Source: Janibacter sp. HTCC2649 (GTDB lineage: Bacteria; Actinomycetota; Actinomycetes; Actinomycetales; Dermatophilaceae). Taken from it: 64,000 nt of DNA. The translations under genes were made by a program, and so were the position numbers. Below are positions 8,079 through 16,920 of the stretch, in pieces. Where the stretch lies: NCBI RefSeq assembly GCF_000152705.1, contig NZ_CH672413.1, positions 1,959,978 to 2,023,977 of the forward strand, in the 5' to 3' direction. The number at the start of each line of letters is the position of its first letter. Positions within the stretch are counted from its first letter, which is position 1. Under the pieces are notes generated by a model. It saw nothing but the letters and a program-made list of their open reading frames with translations. It was not told where the DNA came from and did no database searches.

Positions 8079-9944
8079 ATGCGCACCGCCCTTCGACGAC
8101 TCCTGTCCACCCTCGGGGCCGCGGCCCTCGTGACCACCTTCGTCACGGCCTCGCCCGGCGCCTCCGCGGAAGCCGCGGACGCGGCATACCCGACCCTCAA
8201 CGGGATCACGATGACAAAGTCGACCGTGACCGCCGGGTCGTCCATCACTGCCGCAGTGGACGCCAGCGACGACGTCGGCATCACGTCGGTCTCCATTCGA
8301 TTCGTCAACACCGAGAACTACCTGCAGACGATCTCAGTGACGCGTCCTTGGCGCAGCGACGGGCTGCTCTCGGTCTCAACCTCGGCGGAGCTGGCCAACG
8401 GGCCCTACTCACTTCGTGCTGTGACGCTGTCGGACGCCTCGGGCAAGAAGGCGGAGTACCTGTCTGCAGGCCGCAAACTGACCCTCACCCCGGCCGTGCC
8501 CGACGGGCCGACCACCCACTCCCTCGACCTCGCGGCGACGGCGTTCGCCGTCACCGGCGGCGCCGACCTCACGGCGCCGCGGGTCACCTCGGTCGCCCTG
8601 CCGATCAAGCCGTCCACCGCTGGCTCCACGGGACGTCTCGAGTTCACGGTCGATGACGCCGGTCCCGTGACCGCCTCAATCGTCTGGGCCAGCTTCGCCG
8701 CAGACAGTGAGTACACGTTCGGCCCCCAGACTGCCACCGGTGGTCGGATCAACGTCCCATTCACACTCGGCCTTCCCGGCACCCACCGACTGGCCTACAT
8801 CATCGTCACGGACGAACGCGGCAACCGCCGCCAGTACGACAGCGCCGGGAGGGCGACCTCGGTTGGATGGAGCGGGACCCACACGTTGGACTTCTCCCGG
8901 TTCGACTTCTCCCAGAAGCCGGCGGCACCAACCCCCATCGTCACGCCGCACCCGGCGTCCGTGCGGGTTCATCTCCACGCCACTGCGGAAGAGGCGAAGG
9001 CCCTGACCGGATGGCGAGTCGTCGTCAACCCCGGCAACATCGTGCGGGACGTCCCCATCAGTGAAGGGGCCACCCAGATCGACATCAAGGGCCTTGTCAA
9101 CGGGACCACCTACAGCGCCTCCACCATCGGCCGCAGCACGGCCGGTGACAGCGCTGCGACCACCCTGTCCGTGCGACCCATGCAGTCCACGAACGTCTTC
9201 GCTGTCACGGACGCCACTGGCGGTGACCTGAACGTCGACGTCGTGGCCCGACAGCCCAGGACCACCACCACTGAGGGGCAGACCTACATCTACCCGACGA
9301 ACGGAAAGGGTGCATGGGGTAGCCGCGTCACTGGCTTCGGCGCTGAGGAGAGGAACTGCGCCCGCGTTGCTCCAGGCGACATCTACGACCTGTATCGGTC
9401 CGAGGTCCTCTGCTACGGCAACGCGCTCACCGCGCTGAGCCGCGATGGCAGCGGAACCGTGATCGGCACAGCAGGGTGGTCGTCCATGCGGTTCGTCGAC
9501 GGCGGTCAGGACCTGACCGGCGACGGCTGGCCCGACATCGTCGGCGTGACATCCGACGGCGTGCTCAAGATCTACCAGACAGGATCCGCGAGTCGCATCG
9601 TCTCCACGACGACCCTCGGCAGCGGCTGGAACGCCTTCACCGCGCTCCTGCAGGTCGGTGACTTCTCCGGTGATCGCAAGGCGGACCTGGTCGCTGTCGA
9701 CACGGCCGGACGCCTGTGGATGTATCCGGGCAACGGCCGAGGTGGCTTCGGCGCACGCGTCGGGATCGGCAGCGGTTGGGGCGGCTTCGGCGCGGTCCTG
9801 CCGCTGCGCGACTTCAATGGTGATGGCCGGGCCGACATCGGCGCCATCACCACTGACGGCAAGTTGCTCCTGTACCCGGGCAACGGTCGCAATGGCTTCC
9901 TCACGGCCAAGACCATCGGCACCGGCTGGGGCGTGTACCTGTGA
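8079..9944 (+). CDS. secreted FG-GAP/VCBS-repeat protein 1
   Basis: 621-aa exported protein of unknown function. The Sec signal peptide is MRTALRRLLSTLGAAALVTT continuing to about residue 32 (cleavage near ASAEA). Two Ig-like beta regions follow (about 35-250), then a fibronectin-III-like segment (about 285-365). The C-terminal third has FG-GAP/VCBS modules such as VGDFSGDRKADLVAVDTAG and RDFNGDGRADIGAITTDG, each with a DxxGDxxxD-type calcium loop, separated by YPGNGRGGFGARVGIG-type linkers. ATG at 8079 is chosen because the signal peptide begins there; the longer frame from 7944 runs back through the leader repeat. It is the first of three tandem paralogues and overlaps the second by one base. 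Confidence 0.85.
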   Translation: MRTALRRLLSTLGAAALVTTFVTASPGASAEAADAAYPTLNGITMTKSTVTAGSSITAAVDASDDVGITSVSIRFVNTENYLQTISVTRPWRSDGLLSVSTSAELANGPYSLRAVTLSDASGKKAEYLSAGRKLTLTPAVPDGPTTHSLDLAATAFAVTGGADLTAPRVTSVALPIKPSTAGSTGRLEFTVDDAGPVTASIVWASFAADSEYTFGPQTATGGRINVPFTLGLPGTHRLAYIIVTDERGNRRQYDSAGRATSVGWSGTHTLDFSRFDFSQKPAAPTPIVTPHPASVRVHLHATAEEAKALTGWRVVVNPGNIVRDVPISEGATQIDIKGLVNGTTYSASTIGRSTAGDSAATTLSVRPMQSTNVFAVTDATGGDLNVDVVARQPRTTTTEGQTYIYPTNGKGAWGSRVTGFGAEERNCARVAPGDIYDLYRSEVLCYGNALTALSRDGSGTVIGTAGWSSMRFVDGGQDLTGDGWPDIVGVTSDGVLKIYQTGSASRIVSTTTLGSGWNAFTALLQVGDFSGDRKADLVAVDTAGRLWMYPGNGRGGFGARVGIGSGWGGFGAVLPLRDFNGDGRADIGAITTDGKLLLYPGNGRNGFLTAKTIGTGWGVYL

Positions 9945-11826
9945 TGCGCGCTTCCCTCCGACGGGCCCTGTCCATCCTTGGAGCGGTGGCCCTCGTGACC
10001 ACCTTCTTCACGGCCTCGTCGGGCGCCTACGCCGAGCCGACCACTGACTCGCCAGAACTGACGTCCTTCTCGGTCGACCCCGGTCCGTATCGCCCTGGGG
10101 ACCTCATCGACTTCCACTTCAGCATCAGCAACGCCGACCTCTTGCAGAGGGTGTCGGTCGAGTACCGCGAGTCCGAGACCGGGCACCTGGATGGCTTCAA
10201 GCCGTCTTGGGACTACTCCCCGGTCACGGGAGTCGCAACCCTGCCCTACGTGGTTCCAACGTCTCTCAGCACCATGCCGTTCGCGGACGTCACCTATCCC
10301 CTTCTCTCCGTCAACCTCCAGGACCGGCAAGGACGATGGACGCGCTACTGGTCCGACGGTTCGTTCAGCTCGGAGACTCAGCCGGGCGACACCCACGACG
10401 TTCCCCTCTCGTCCGAGATGACGTTCGTGGATTCCCCTCGCGATCACACACCCCCGGTCCTGAAGAGCCTGACGATCTCACCACTCACGGTGACGGCTGA
10501 CGCCCCGGTCACCATCAGCTACTCCGCCTCGGACCCCGCCCTGTACAGCGTCAGCGTGCTGGGCTTTGACGAGACCAACTCGTGGACCCAACTGGCCTTC
10601 TTCGCCCAGACTGCCCTCCCCACCACGGGGAGCACCACGTGGTCCTACGGCCTGCCTGAGCGTGTGAGGCTGGAACGCGTCGATGTGGCCGACCGCTTCG
10701 GAAACGTTGCGCGCTACTACCCAGATGGACGGCTGACCAGTGGCGCCAAGTACGACTACGAGGCCACGGTCACGACGCACTCCGTCGCACTGCCGACGAC
10801 ACCCATCACGGTGCGCGCCAAGGCACCAGTCGGGCTGACCGCGGAGGCTGCCAGCACCTCTGTGCGGCTTCGCTGGTCCCAGCAGGCTGATCTGGGACAT
10901 CGCATCGTGGTCTCCCCCGGCGGAAGGGTGCTCACCGGCGCCGGAGGCGCAGGCGCGCGCGATGTCCTCGTCACCGGCCTCAACAACGCAACCGCATACT
11001 CGTTCTCGGTCGTGGCCACCTCCACCGTGGCAGACAGCCTTCCGGGACAGGTGACTGCCACACCGCGCATGTCGATGCGGGTGTTCGGCACCGGGAACCA
11101 CCACATCAGCAACCGTGGACACGACCTCTGGGGAGCCCCACGGCCAGGGGCAACAGAGCAGAACCGGTGGCTCTCCTACCCGGGCTCGGCGGCGGTCTCT
11201 TCGGCAAGACCGGACTCAGCCACATCTCCGCCGACTTTGCGCCCTTGCCCGGATCGGCCACCGGTCGCGGCCCGGGCGCACCTCTTGGCGCCATGTACCT
11301 CTCGGGTTCCTCCTTGGTGGAGCCCACACCCGGCGACCCGCGCGTCATCGGCAAGGGGTTCAACATCTTCCGCACGATCGACGCGTCCTCCGACCTCACC
11401 GGGGACGCCATCGCCGACCTCATCGGCATCACTCCGGCAGGTGACTTCTACCTCTACACGTCGACGTCCACCGGGGCCATCGGACGCGGCGTGCGGCTCG
11501 GCAGCGGTTGGGGCGCCTTCCACACCGTCTTCTCCCCGGGCGACTTCAACGGAGACACCCGCTCCGACCTCGTCGCGGTCGATGGTCTGGGCAAGCTCTG
11601 GCTCTATCCCGGCAATGGCCGTGGCGGCTTCGGCGCACGCGTCGGGATCGGTACGGGCTGGGCTGGTTTCGGGTCGGTCCTGCCCATGCGCGACTTCTCC
11701 GGCGACGGCAAGGTCGACATCGGTGCCATCACGACCGACGGCAAGCTCCGGATGTATCCCGGCAACGGCCGCGGCGGCTTCCTCACCTCGTCCCAGATCG
11801 GGACCGGCTGGGGCATCTTCCTCTGA
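9944..11826 (+). pseudogene. secreted FG-GAP/VCBS-repeat protein 2, frame change at about 11176
   Basis: Paralogue of the genes on either side. It starts at the ATG overlapping the previous stop codon (TGATG; a GTG three bases earlier is possible), with signal peptide MRASLRRALSILGAVALVTT. The frame is intact through the Ig-like and Fn3-like regions up to NRWLSYPG at about 11176. From there the expected FG-GAP sequence continues in the -1 frame (LGGGLFGKTGLSHI through GTGWGIFL, ending 11826), while the original frame runs as Ser/Arg/Pro-rich nonsense to 11923. Alignment to the third paralogue (RLYKGAGAGKFAGTMTSQI) is gap-free if exactly one base is missing or re-read. It could be a recent indel, an assembly error or -1 frameshifting at C-CCG-GGC. 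Confidence 0.75.
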
Positions 11827-11835
11827 TCGTGCAAG

Positions 11836-11879
11836 CCCAAGGCACGGCAGCGACTACTCTGACGCTGCCGTGCCTTGGG
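11836..11879 (+). terminator. 17-bp perfect inverted repeat after FG-GAP protein 2
   Basis: CCCAAGGCACGGCAGCG (11836-11852) and CGCTGCCGTGCCTTGGG (11863-11879) are exact complements around a 10-nt loop, 10 nt after the stop codon. No U-tract. The 3' arm is the conserved part of the leader repeat of the next gene, so the element may act as terminator and as regulatory structure. Confidence 0.6.
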
Positions 11880-11912
11880 GGGCGGCCGTTCGCGGGCTGA
11901 CGATTCGCCCGC
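11851..11912 (+). promoter_or_regulatory. conserved structured 5' leader, copy 2 (before FG-GAP protein 3)
   Basis: Second copy of the leader at 7999-8057. The conserved block is 11851-11888, followed by a hairpin GCGGGC-N9-GCCCGC at 11892-11912. The start codon lies 22 nt further on. TACTCT (11855-11860) corresponds to TACCCT in copy 1. Confidence 0.5.
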
Positions 11913-11934
11913 CGCTCACCTGAAAGTCACACCT

Positions 11935-13773
11935 GTGCGTTCCCCCCTGCGACGACTCCTGTCCTCCCTCGCCATCGCCGCTCTCGGCGCCACAGTCCTC
12001 GTCTCGCCGTCCGCCGCCGAGCCGGAGCCCGACACGACGCCGGTGCTGCGGTCAGTGGGGTTGCCAAACTTGCCTTACGTCCCTGGGACGCAGGGCACGG
12101 TCTCGTTCGACGTGGACTCGCCCACCCCGATTCAAAATGCCTATGTCATCCTCACGCAGCCCTCGATCTCTCTCGGGGAGAGTGTCCGGCTCACCATCCA
12201 GGTTCCGCCCGCGGGATGGCACAGCGGCGAACTCACCTTCACCACGCCGGCCGGCCCCGCGAGCGCGCCTCGCAACGGTCAGCACCAGATCCAGCTCGTG
12301 ACCCTCATCAACAGCGCGGGTGCGTCCACCTACGGTCTGGGCGGCTCAGCGGACCTCTCGGCGCAGTTGACTGTCGTCGACTCCCCTCGAGACGACGTCC
12401 CACCCAGGCTTGACTCCCTCACCTTCCCCGAAGTGGGGACAGTCGGCGTGCCCGCGTTTGGGCGGTACAGCCTGACGGAAGCGTTCCCACGTGAGACCGA
12501 CATCTACGGGGTGCGAAGCGACTATCCCTACGAGACTCTCGTGGCTTTCCACAACAAGGCATCGACCGGGCCTCTCGCCATGTCGATGCAGTCGGTCGGC
12601 GACATTCGTGTGACCAAGGTTCTTCTCAAGGACATTGCTGGCAACTCCGCCACCTACCTGCCCGACGGCACCTTCACGGCGACGTCAAACCTCGGTGGCA
12701 CCACCACAGGGCGACATTCCCTCGCCATTTCCTCCCGAGTCGCGTTCCTCCCCGCCGCGGCAACCTCGGTGACCGCTGTCCCCCGGAGTGCGGGCGCGAC
12801 GATCAGTTGGGACCAGCACTACTCCGCTGGATTCAAGGTCACTGTTCAGCCAGCCGGGCTGGTCTTGGAAGACGCGCCTGTTGCCCAAGGGGTCGATAGG
12901 CGAACGTTGACCCTCCCTTCGCTGCCCAACGGAACTGTGCAGACCGTGACCATCACGCCGACGTCGCCTTTCGGCAATGGTCCCAGTACCACCACGACCG
13001 TTACGCCTCGGATGGGGGCGATGCGCGTGTTCGGCGCCGGCGACCGCAGCAAGGACGGGAGGGCTGACCTCTGGGCTGCTCCGACCACCACCGACCCGAA
13101 AAGCACCGCGACCTGGCGGCTCTACAAGGGCGCAGGGGCTGGCAAGTTCGCTGGCACGATGACCAGCCAGATCCCCGCCACGAAGGCTCCCTTCCCCGGG
13201 GCCACCACGGCTCGCGGCCCCGGCGCATCACTCGGCGCCCTCCACCTCTCCGGCGCGGACCTCGTCGAGCCCACAGCCGCCGGCACAAAGGTCATCGGCA
13301 AGGGCTTCAACATCTTCCGCACCATCGATGCCTCGTCGGACCTCACCGGCGACGGAATCGCCGACCTCATCGGCATCACGCCGGCCGGCGACTTCTACGT
13401 CTACCCGTCCACCTCCACCGGGGCGATCGGCCGAGGCACCCGCCTCGGCTCCGGCTGGGGCGGCTTCCAATCGATCTTCACTCCCGGCGACTTCAACGGA
13501 GACACGCGGGCGGACGTCATCGGCGTCGACGGCCTCGGCAAGCTCTGGCTCTACCCGGGCAACGGGCGCGCGGGCTTCGGAGCACGGGTCCTCATTGGGT
13601 CGGGTTGGGCCGCGTTCGGTTCGGTGTTCCCGATGCGCGACTTCTCCGGAGACGGCAAGGTCGACCTCGGCGCCATCACCGCAACCGGCGCCCTCCGGAT
13701 GTATCCCGGCAACGGCCGCGGCGGCTTCCTCACCTCGTCCCAGATCGGGACCGGCTGGGGCATCTTCCTCTGA
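11935..13773 (+). CDS. secreted FG-GAP/VCBS-repeat protein 3
   Basis: 612-aa exported paralogue of the two preceding genes. GTG at 11935 is chosen because it begins the signal peptide (VRSPLRRLLSSLAIAALGAT, cleavage near SAAEPE). Ig-like regions, an Fn3-like segment near residues 285-355 and then FG-GAP modules follow, for example TPGDFNGDTRADVIGVDGLG and RDFSGDGKVDLGAITATG, separated by LYPGNGRAGFGARVLIGSGW. Such repeats usually build calcium-binding beta-propellers used in adhesion or carbohydrate binding. No sortase motif, transmembrane anchor or enzyme domain is visible, so the protein is probably released or held non-covalently at the surface. Confidence 0.85.
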   Translation: MRSPLRRLLSSLAIAALGATVLVSPSAAEPEPDTTPVLRSVGLPNLPYVPGTQGTVSFDVDSPTPIQNAYVILTQPSISLGESVRLTIQVPPAGWHSGELTFTTPAGPASAPRNGQHQIQLVTLINSAGASTYGLGGSADLSAQLTVVDSPRDDVPPRLDSLTFPEVGTVGVPAFGRYSLTEAFPRETDIYGVRSDYPYETLVAFHNKASTGPLAMSMQSVGDIRVTKVLLKDIAGNSATYLPDGTFTATSNLGGTTTGRHSLAISSRVAFLPAAATSVTAVPRSAGATISWDQHYSAGFKVTVQPAGLVLEDAPVAQGVDRRTLTLPSLPNGTVQTVTITPTSPFGNGPSTTTTVTPRMGAMRVFGAGDRSKDGRADLWAAPTTTDPKSTATWRLYKGAGAGKFAGTMTSQIPATKAPFPGATTARGPGASLGALHLSGADLVEPTAAGTKVIGKGFNIFRTIDASSDLTGDGIADLIGITPAGDFYVYPSTSTGAIGRGTRLGSGWGGFQSIFTPGDFNGDTRADVIGVDGLGKLWLYPGNGRAGFGARVLIGSGWAAFGSVFPMRDFSGDGKVDLGAITATGALRMYPGNGRGGFLTSSQIGTGWGIFL

Positions 13774-13780
13774 GAGCCGC

Positions 13781-14548
13781 TCAGATGACCCGGGCGAACT
13801 CGCGCCATCGCGCGAGCATCCCCGCGTCGTCGGCGACGAACTCCTCGCCGCGGTTCCACAGTCCGAGATAGAGCTCGGCGGCGCTGCCGTTGAACGTCAC
13901 GTCAACGTCGTCGAGCTCCGCAACACCCGGCGTATGCCGTGTGCTCACCAACGGTTCTGCGCTCACCTCGACGATCCAGGCGAGGTCAACATCGCTGGGG
14001 CGCACCGCGATTCGCATCGGCGTCTCGCTGCGCAGCTGATACTTTCCGCGCGGCAGGAAGCCGGTGAGCAGCTCGTCGATCCCGTCCGCAGCGACAGTCG
14101 CGCCGATGTCGGCGAGGTGAGCGGACGGCATACGCGACAGCTTTGCCGACAGCGCGTCGACCGCGTGGATCGTCGTCTCGTGGCACTGTCGGCGCGTCCA
14201 GAACTCGCGAGCCGCAGGCGCATCCTTGAGGAAGACGAGGGCGTCGAGGTCGGCGGGCGCGGCTTCGAGAGCCGCGACCAGCGCCGCGCCACCCTCCGCC
14301 ACCCAGCGGACCGGATCGGCGAGCGCCAGGCCCTCGCGCTCGAAGGCCTCGATGTCACGCGCACCCTCGCCGTCACCCACGATGTTGGCGGTGGCCCAAC
14401 GGTGCACGGCGCCCTGGTGCGCGAGGAGGTCGCGGACCGTCCAGCCGGGACACGTCGGAACGGGCGCGTCGAGGCCAGCCGATGCGGCGTCACGGACGAG
14501 CCGGTCGGTTGCCGCGGTCAACGCCACGAGGTGAGACTCACGATTCAT
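13781..14548 (-). CDS. maleylpyruvate isomerase-family mycothiol-dependent enzyme (MDMPI/DinB-like)
   Basis: 255-aa protein of the MDMPI N-terminal (DinB-like four-helix) family, which in studied members uses mycothiol as a cofactor or co-substrate. The start MNRESHLVALTAATDRLV, the motif VPTCPGWTVRDLLAHQGAVH (about 45-64, His64) and RQCHETTIHAVDA (His about 145 and 149) provide the metal-binding histidines of the fold. The C-terminal half is the less conserved MDMPI_C-type domain. ATG at 14548 is preferred over the 12-residue extension because homologues start MNR and a GGGGAACGA ribosome-binding site precedes it. The substrate cannot be read from the sequence. The stop is 7 bp from that of FG-GAP protein 3 (convergent). 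Confidence 0.82.
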   Translation of the reverse strand: MNRESHLVALTAATDRLVRDAASAGLDAPVPTCPGWTVRDLLAHQGAVHRWATANIVGDGEGARDIEAFEREGLALADPVRWVAEGGAALVAALEAAPADLDALVFLKDAPAAREFWTRRQCHETTIHAVDALSAKLSRMPSAHLADIGATVAADGIDELLTGFLPRGKYQLRSETPMRIAVRPSDVDLAWIVEVSAEPLVSTRHTPGVAELDDVDVTFNGSAAELYLGLWNRGEEFVADDAGMLARWREFARVI

Positions 14549-14608
14549 GGCTGCATCGTTCCCCATCGGTGTGACCGGAGGCACGGGAGTGCGCGCCTTG
14601 TCGCCCTA

Positions 14609-14624
14609 CCTACTCACAAGTAGG
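14609..14624. promoter_or_regulatory. short palindrome in divergent intergenic region
   Basis: CCTACT-CACA-AGTAGG is a perfect 6+4+6 inverted repeat between the divergent MDMPI and SCP2 genes, 45 nt before the SCP2 start. TAGGGT at 14621-14626 could be a -10 box. A regulator site is possible, but none is encoded next to it. Confidence 0.35.
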
Positions 14625-14668
14625 GTCGATCCTTGACCCCACGTACCTCAATGAGGAGGAGCCTCACG

Positions 14669-15121
14669 ATGACTGACATCGACCCCACGAGTTTCGCCAC
14701 GATGGCCCCGGCCGAGTTCGCGGCCACCGTCAAGAAGCTCTCCGACAAGGAGATCAACGAGCTCATGGGCGGCGAGCACCGTCAGGCCATCCTCGACGCG
14801 ATCTTCAACCGCTTCCCCACGCTCTTCAACGCCGAGAAGGCTGCTGGCGCCGACGCCCGCGTCAACTGGCGGATCACCGGTGGCCCGGACGGCACCGATG
14901 ACACCTACGCCGTGGTCGTCAAGGACGGCGCCTGTTCGGTCGAGAAGTCCCCGACCGAGGAGCCGAAGACCTCGATCATGCTCGGCCCGGCCGAGTTCGC
15001 GAAGCTCATCACCGGCTCCGGTAACCCCACCATGATGGTGATGATGGGCAAGATCAAGGCTCGCGGGGACCTCAGCGCGGCCATGGCCTTTCAGAACTGG
15101 TTCGACACCCCCAAGGCCTGA
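14669..15121 (+). CDS. SCP2 sterol-binding domain protein
   Basis: 150-aa single-domain protein of the sterol carrier protein 2 fold, which holds a hydrophobic ligand such as a fatty acyl chain. FPTLFNAEKAAGADARVNWR, WRITGGPDG and the loop SIMLGPAEFAKLITGSGNP are typical, and the final MMGKIKARGDLSAAMAFQNW is the family C-terminus. ATG at 14669 has a strong GAGGAGG ribosome-binding site; the earlier in-frame start lacks one. The acyl-CoA ligase starts 4 bp after the stop codon, so the pair is an operon, and the protein probably presents or stores the lipid substrate of the ligase. Confidence 0.87.
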   Translation: MTDIDPTSFATMAPAEFAATVKKLSDKEINELMGGEHRQAILDAIFNRFPTLFNAEKAAGADARVNWRITGGPDGTDDTYAVVVKDGACSVEKSPTEEPKTSIMLGPAEFAKLITGSGNPTMMVMMGKIKARGDLSAAMAFQNWFDTPKA

Positions 15122-15125
15122 TCGG

Positions 15126-16703
15126 ATGTCGATCAGCCTGCTCACCGTCGGCACGGTCATGGCCAAGCGCGGCATGCTCGCGCCCGGCCCTCCCCACCGC
15201 CAGATCAGCCAGCTCCGCTCGCTCCACAAGTGGGGATTCGGCCTCGCCGGCGAACTCCGTCAGGCCGCACACCGGAGCCCCAAGCAGATCGCCGTCATCG
15301 ACGAGCTGCGTGGGTCCGTCACCTACGGCGAGCTGCTCGCCAGGTCCGAGCAGGTCTCGGAACTGCTGAGCGCCAGGGGTTTCCGTCCCGGACAGCGCCT
15401 CGGCCTCCTCGCGCGCAACCACGTCGGGGCGATCGAGATCATGACCGGTGCGTCGGCTGTCGGCATCGACCTCGTGCTCATGAACACCGGCCTGTCGGCG
15501 GGCCAGCTCGCCCTCGTCGCCGGACAGCAGGAGCTCACCGCCCTCATCCACGACGACGAGTTCGATGGTGTGGTCGGTGAGCTGCCCGACGCGATCACGG
15601 TCATTCGCGAGAGTGACTGGGTGGCCGAGCTCAACGCTGCGCCCGTGGCCACCTCATTGGCTCCCCCGGCCAAGGGCGGCCGCACGATCATCCTCACGTC
15701 GGGGACAACCGGCACTCCCAAGGGCGCCGCTCGCAAGACCCCCGGCGGCTTCGGTCCGCTCATCTCGATCATCGAGCGCATCCCCCTGCACGCGGAGGAC
15801 CGGATCCTCATCAGCGCGCCGATCTTCCACACGTGGGGGTATGCCGCGATGCAGCTGAGCTTTGCCCTGCGGGCCACGATCGTGCTCCAGCGGCGCTTTG
15901 ACCCGCAGGCGGCCAAGGACCTGTTGGAGATGAAGGCGTGTCACGCAATGTTCGCCATCCCCGTGATGCTGCAGCGAATGATGGAACTGCCTGCTGACCC
16001 CGCCGGCAAGAAGCGGCGCCCGAACCTGCGGACGGTCGCAACGTCGGGATCTGCCTACCCGCACGGGTTCACGACGAAGTTCATGGACGAGTACGGCGAC
16101 GTGCTCTACAACCTCTACGGCTCCACCGAGGCGTCCTGGATCTGCATCGCGACTCCGGAGAACATGCGCCGCGACCCCGACACCGCCGGCACGCCGCCGC
16201 TGGGCACGGTCGTCAAGATCCTCGATGCCGACAACAACGAGGTCACTCCGGGCGAGACCGGTCGGATCTTCTGCGGCAACGACCTCGTCTTCGACGGCTA
16301 CACCTCCGGGTCCACCAAGGACTTCGTCGACGGGCTGGTGTCCACCGGCGACATGGGCCACGAGAAGGACGGCCTGTTCTACGTCGACGGTCGGGACGAC
16401 GACATGATCGTCAGCGGTGGGGAGAACGTCTATCCCATCGAGGTCGAGTCCCTGCTCGTCGACCACCCGGCGGTGCGAGAGGTGTCCGTCGTGGGCGTCC
16501 CCGACCCGGACTTCGGTCAACGTCTGGCAGCGTTCATCGCCCTCAACGACGGGGCGCAGCTGAGCGCCGACGAGGTCAAGGCGCACGTCAAGGAGCACCG
16601 GGCGCGTCACTGCGTGCCACGTGAGGTGCACTTCCTCGAGGAGCTGCCCCGCAACGCCACCGGCAAGATCCTCGCCCGAGAACTCCGGGCCAGCATCACC
16701 TGA
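15126..16703 (+). CDS. AMP-binding acyl-CoA synthetase (FadD-like)
   Basis: 525-aa member of the ANL superfamily that activates a carboxylic acid with ATP and transfers the acyl group to CoA. Motifs in order: TIILTSGTTGTPKGA (P-loop, about residues 189-203), YNLYGSTEASW (A5), TGDMGHEKDGLFYVDGRDDD (A7-A8), SGGENVYPIEVE, and the catalytic lysine in RNATGKILARELR near the C-terminus. An N-terminal hydrophobic stretch (MSISLLTVGTVMAKRGMLAP) suggests membrane association. Chain-length preference cannot be inferred. It is coupled to the SCP2 gene and followed by two long hairpins facing a convergent ABC operon. Confidence 0.92.
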   Translation: MSISLLTVGTVMAKRGMLAPGPPHRQISQLRSLHKWGFGLAGELRQAAHRSPKQIAVIDELRGSVTYGELLARSEQVSELLSARGFRPGQRLGLLARNHVGAIEIMTGASAVGIDLVLMNTGLSAGQLALVAGQQELTALIHDDEFDGVVGELPDAITVIRESDWVAELNAAPVATSLAPPAKGGRTIILTSGTTGTPKGAARKTPGGFGPLISIIERIPLHAEDRILISAPIFHTWGYAAMQLSFALRATIVLQRRFDPQAAKDLLEMKACHAMFAIPVMLQRMMELPADPAGKKRRPNLRTVATSGSAYPHGFTTKFMDEYGDVLYNLYGSTEASWICIATPENMRRDPDTAGTPPLGTVVKILDADNNEVTPGETGRIFCGNDLVFDGYTSGSTKDFVDGLVSTGDMGHEKDGLFYVDGRDDDMIVSGGENVYPIEVESLLVDHPAVREVSVVGVPDPDFGQRLAAFIALNDGAQLSADEVKAHVKEHRARHCVPREVHFLEELPRNATGKILARELRASIT

Positions 16704-16713
16704 TCCAGCCAGC

Positions 16714-16787
16714 GACTTTGTGCCCCAAACGGACACGCATCCTTGGCCGAAGGCCTCCGTCTGCGTGTCCGTTTGGGGCACGAAGTC
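16714..16787. terminator. 26-bp stem bidirectional terminator
   Basis: Arms at 16714-16739 and 16762-16787 pair over 26 bp with a single G-T-type mismatch (GACTTTGTGCCCC against GGGGCACGAAGTC at the base of the stem). The 22-nt loop contains a smaller GGCC-GAA-GGCC hairpin. It lies between the convergent acyl-CoA ligase and ABC permease genes. Confidence 0.75.
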
Positions 16788-16800
16788 GGGAACGCACGAA

Positions 16801-16878
16801 CGACGGACGCCCCCGGTGGGGAGTGCTCAGTGGGCCCCTGATCCCCCACCAAGCACCCTCCGCCGGGGGCGTCCGTCG
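16801..16878. terminator. second long hairpin between convergent genes
   Basis: CGACGGACGCCCCCGG (16801-16816) and CCGGGGGCGTCCGTCG (16863-16878) are perfect complements. The interior can extend the stem imperfectly, or form a competing GGTGGGG/CCCCACC hairpin. It lies close to the ABC permease stop codon and probably serves the minus-strand operon. Confidence 0.7.
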
Positions 16879-16920
16879 TCTGCGCTGCCTCACCCTGCTC
16901 GGCAGCGCCCGCACATGCGG

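Noticed and set aside
11827-11923. C-terminal tail of the unshifted frame of FG-GAP gene 2
   Set aside because: After 11176 this frame is Ser/Arg/Pro nonsense, while the FG-GAP sequence continues in another frame, so the tail is not a real C-terminus.
15654-16781. 375-codon frame antisense to the acyl-CoA ligase
   Set aside because: The ANL motifs define the plus-strand gene; the antisense frame has no family features and runs into the terminator.
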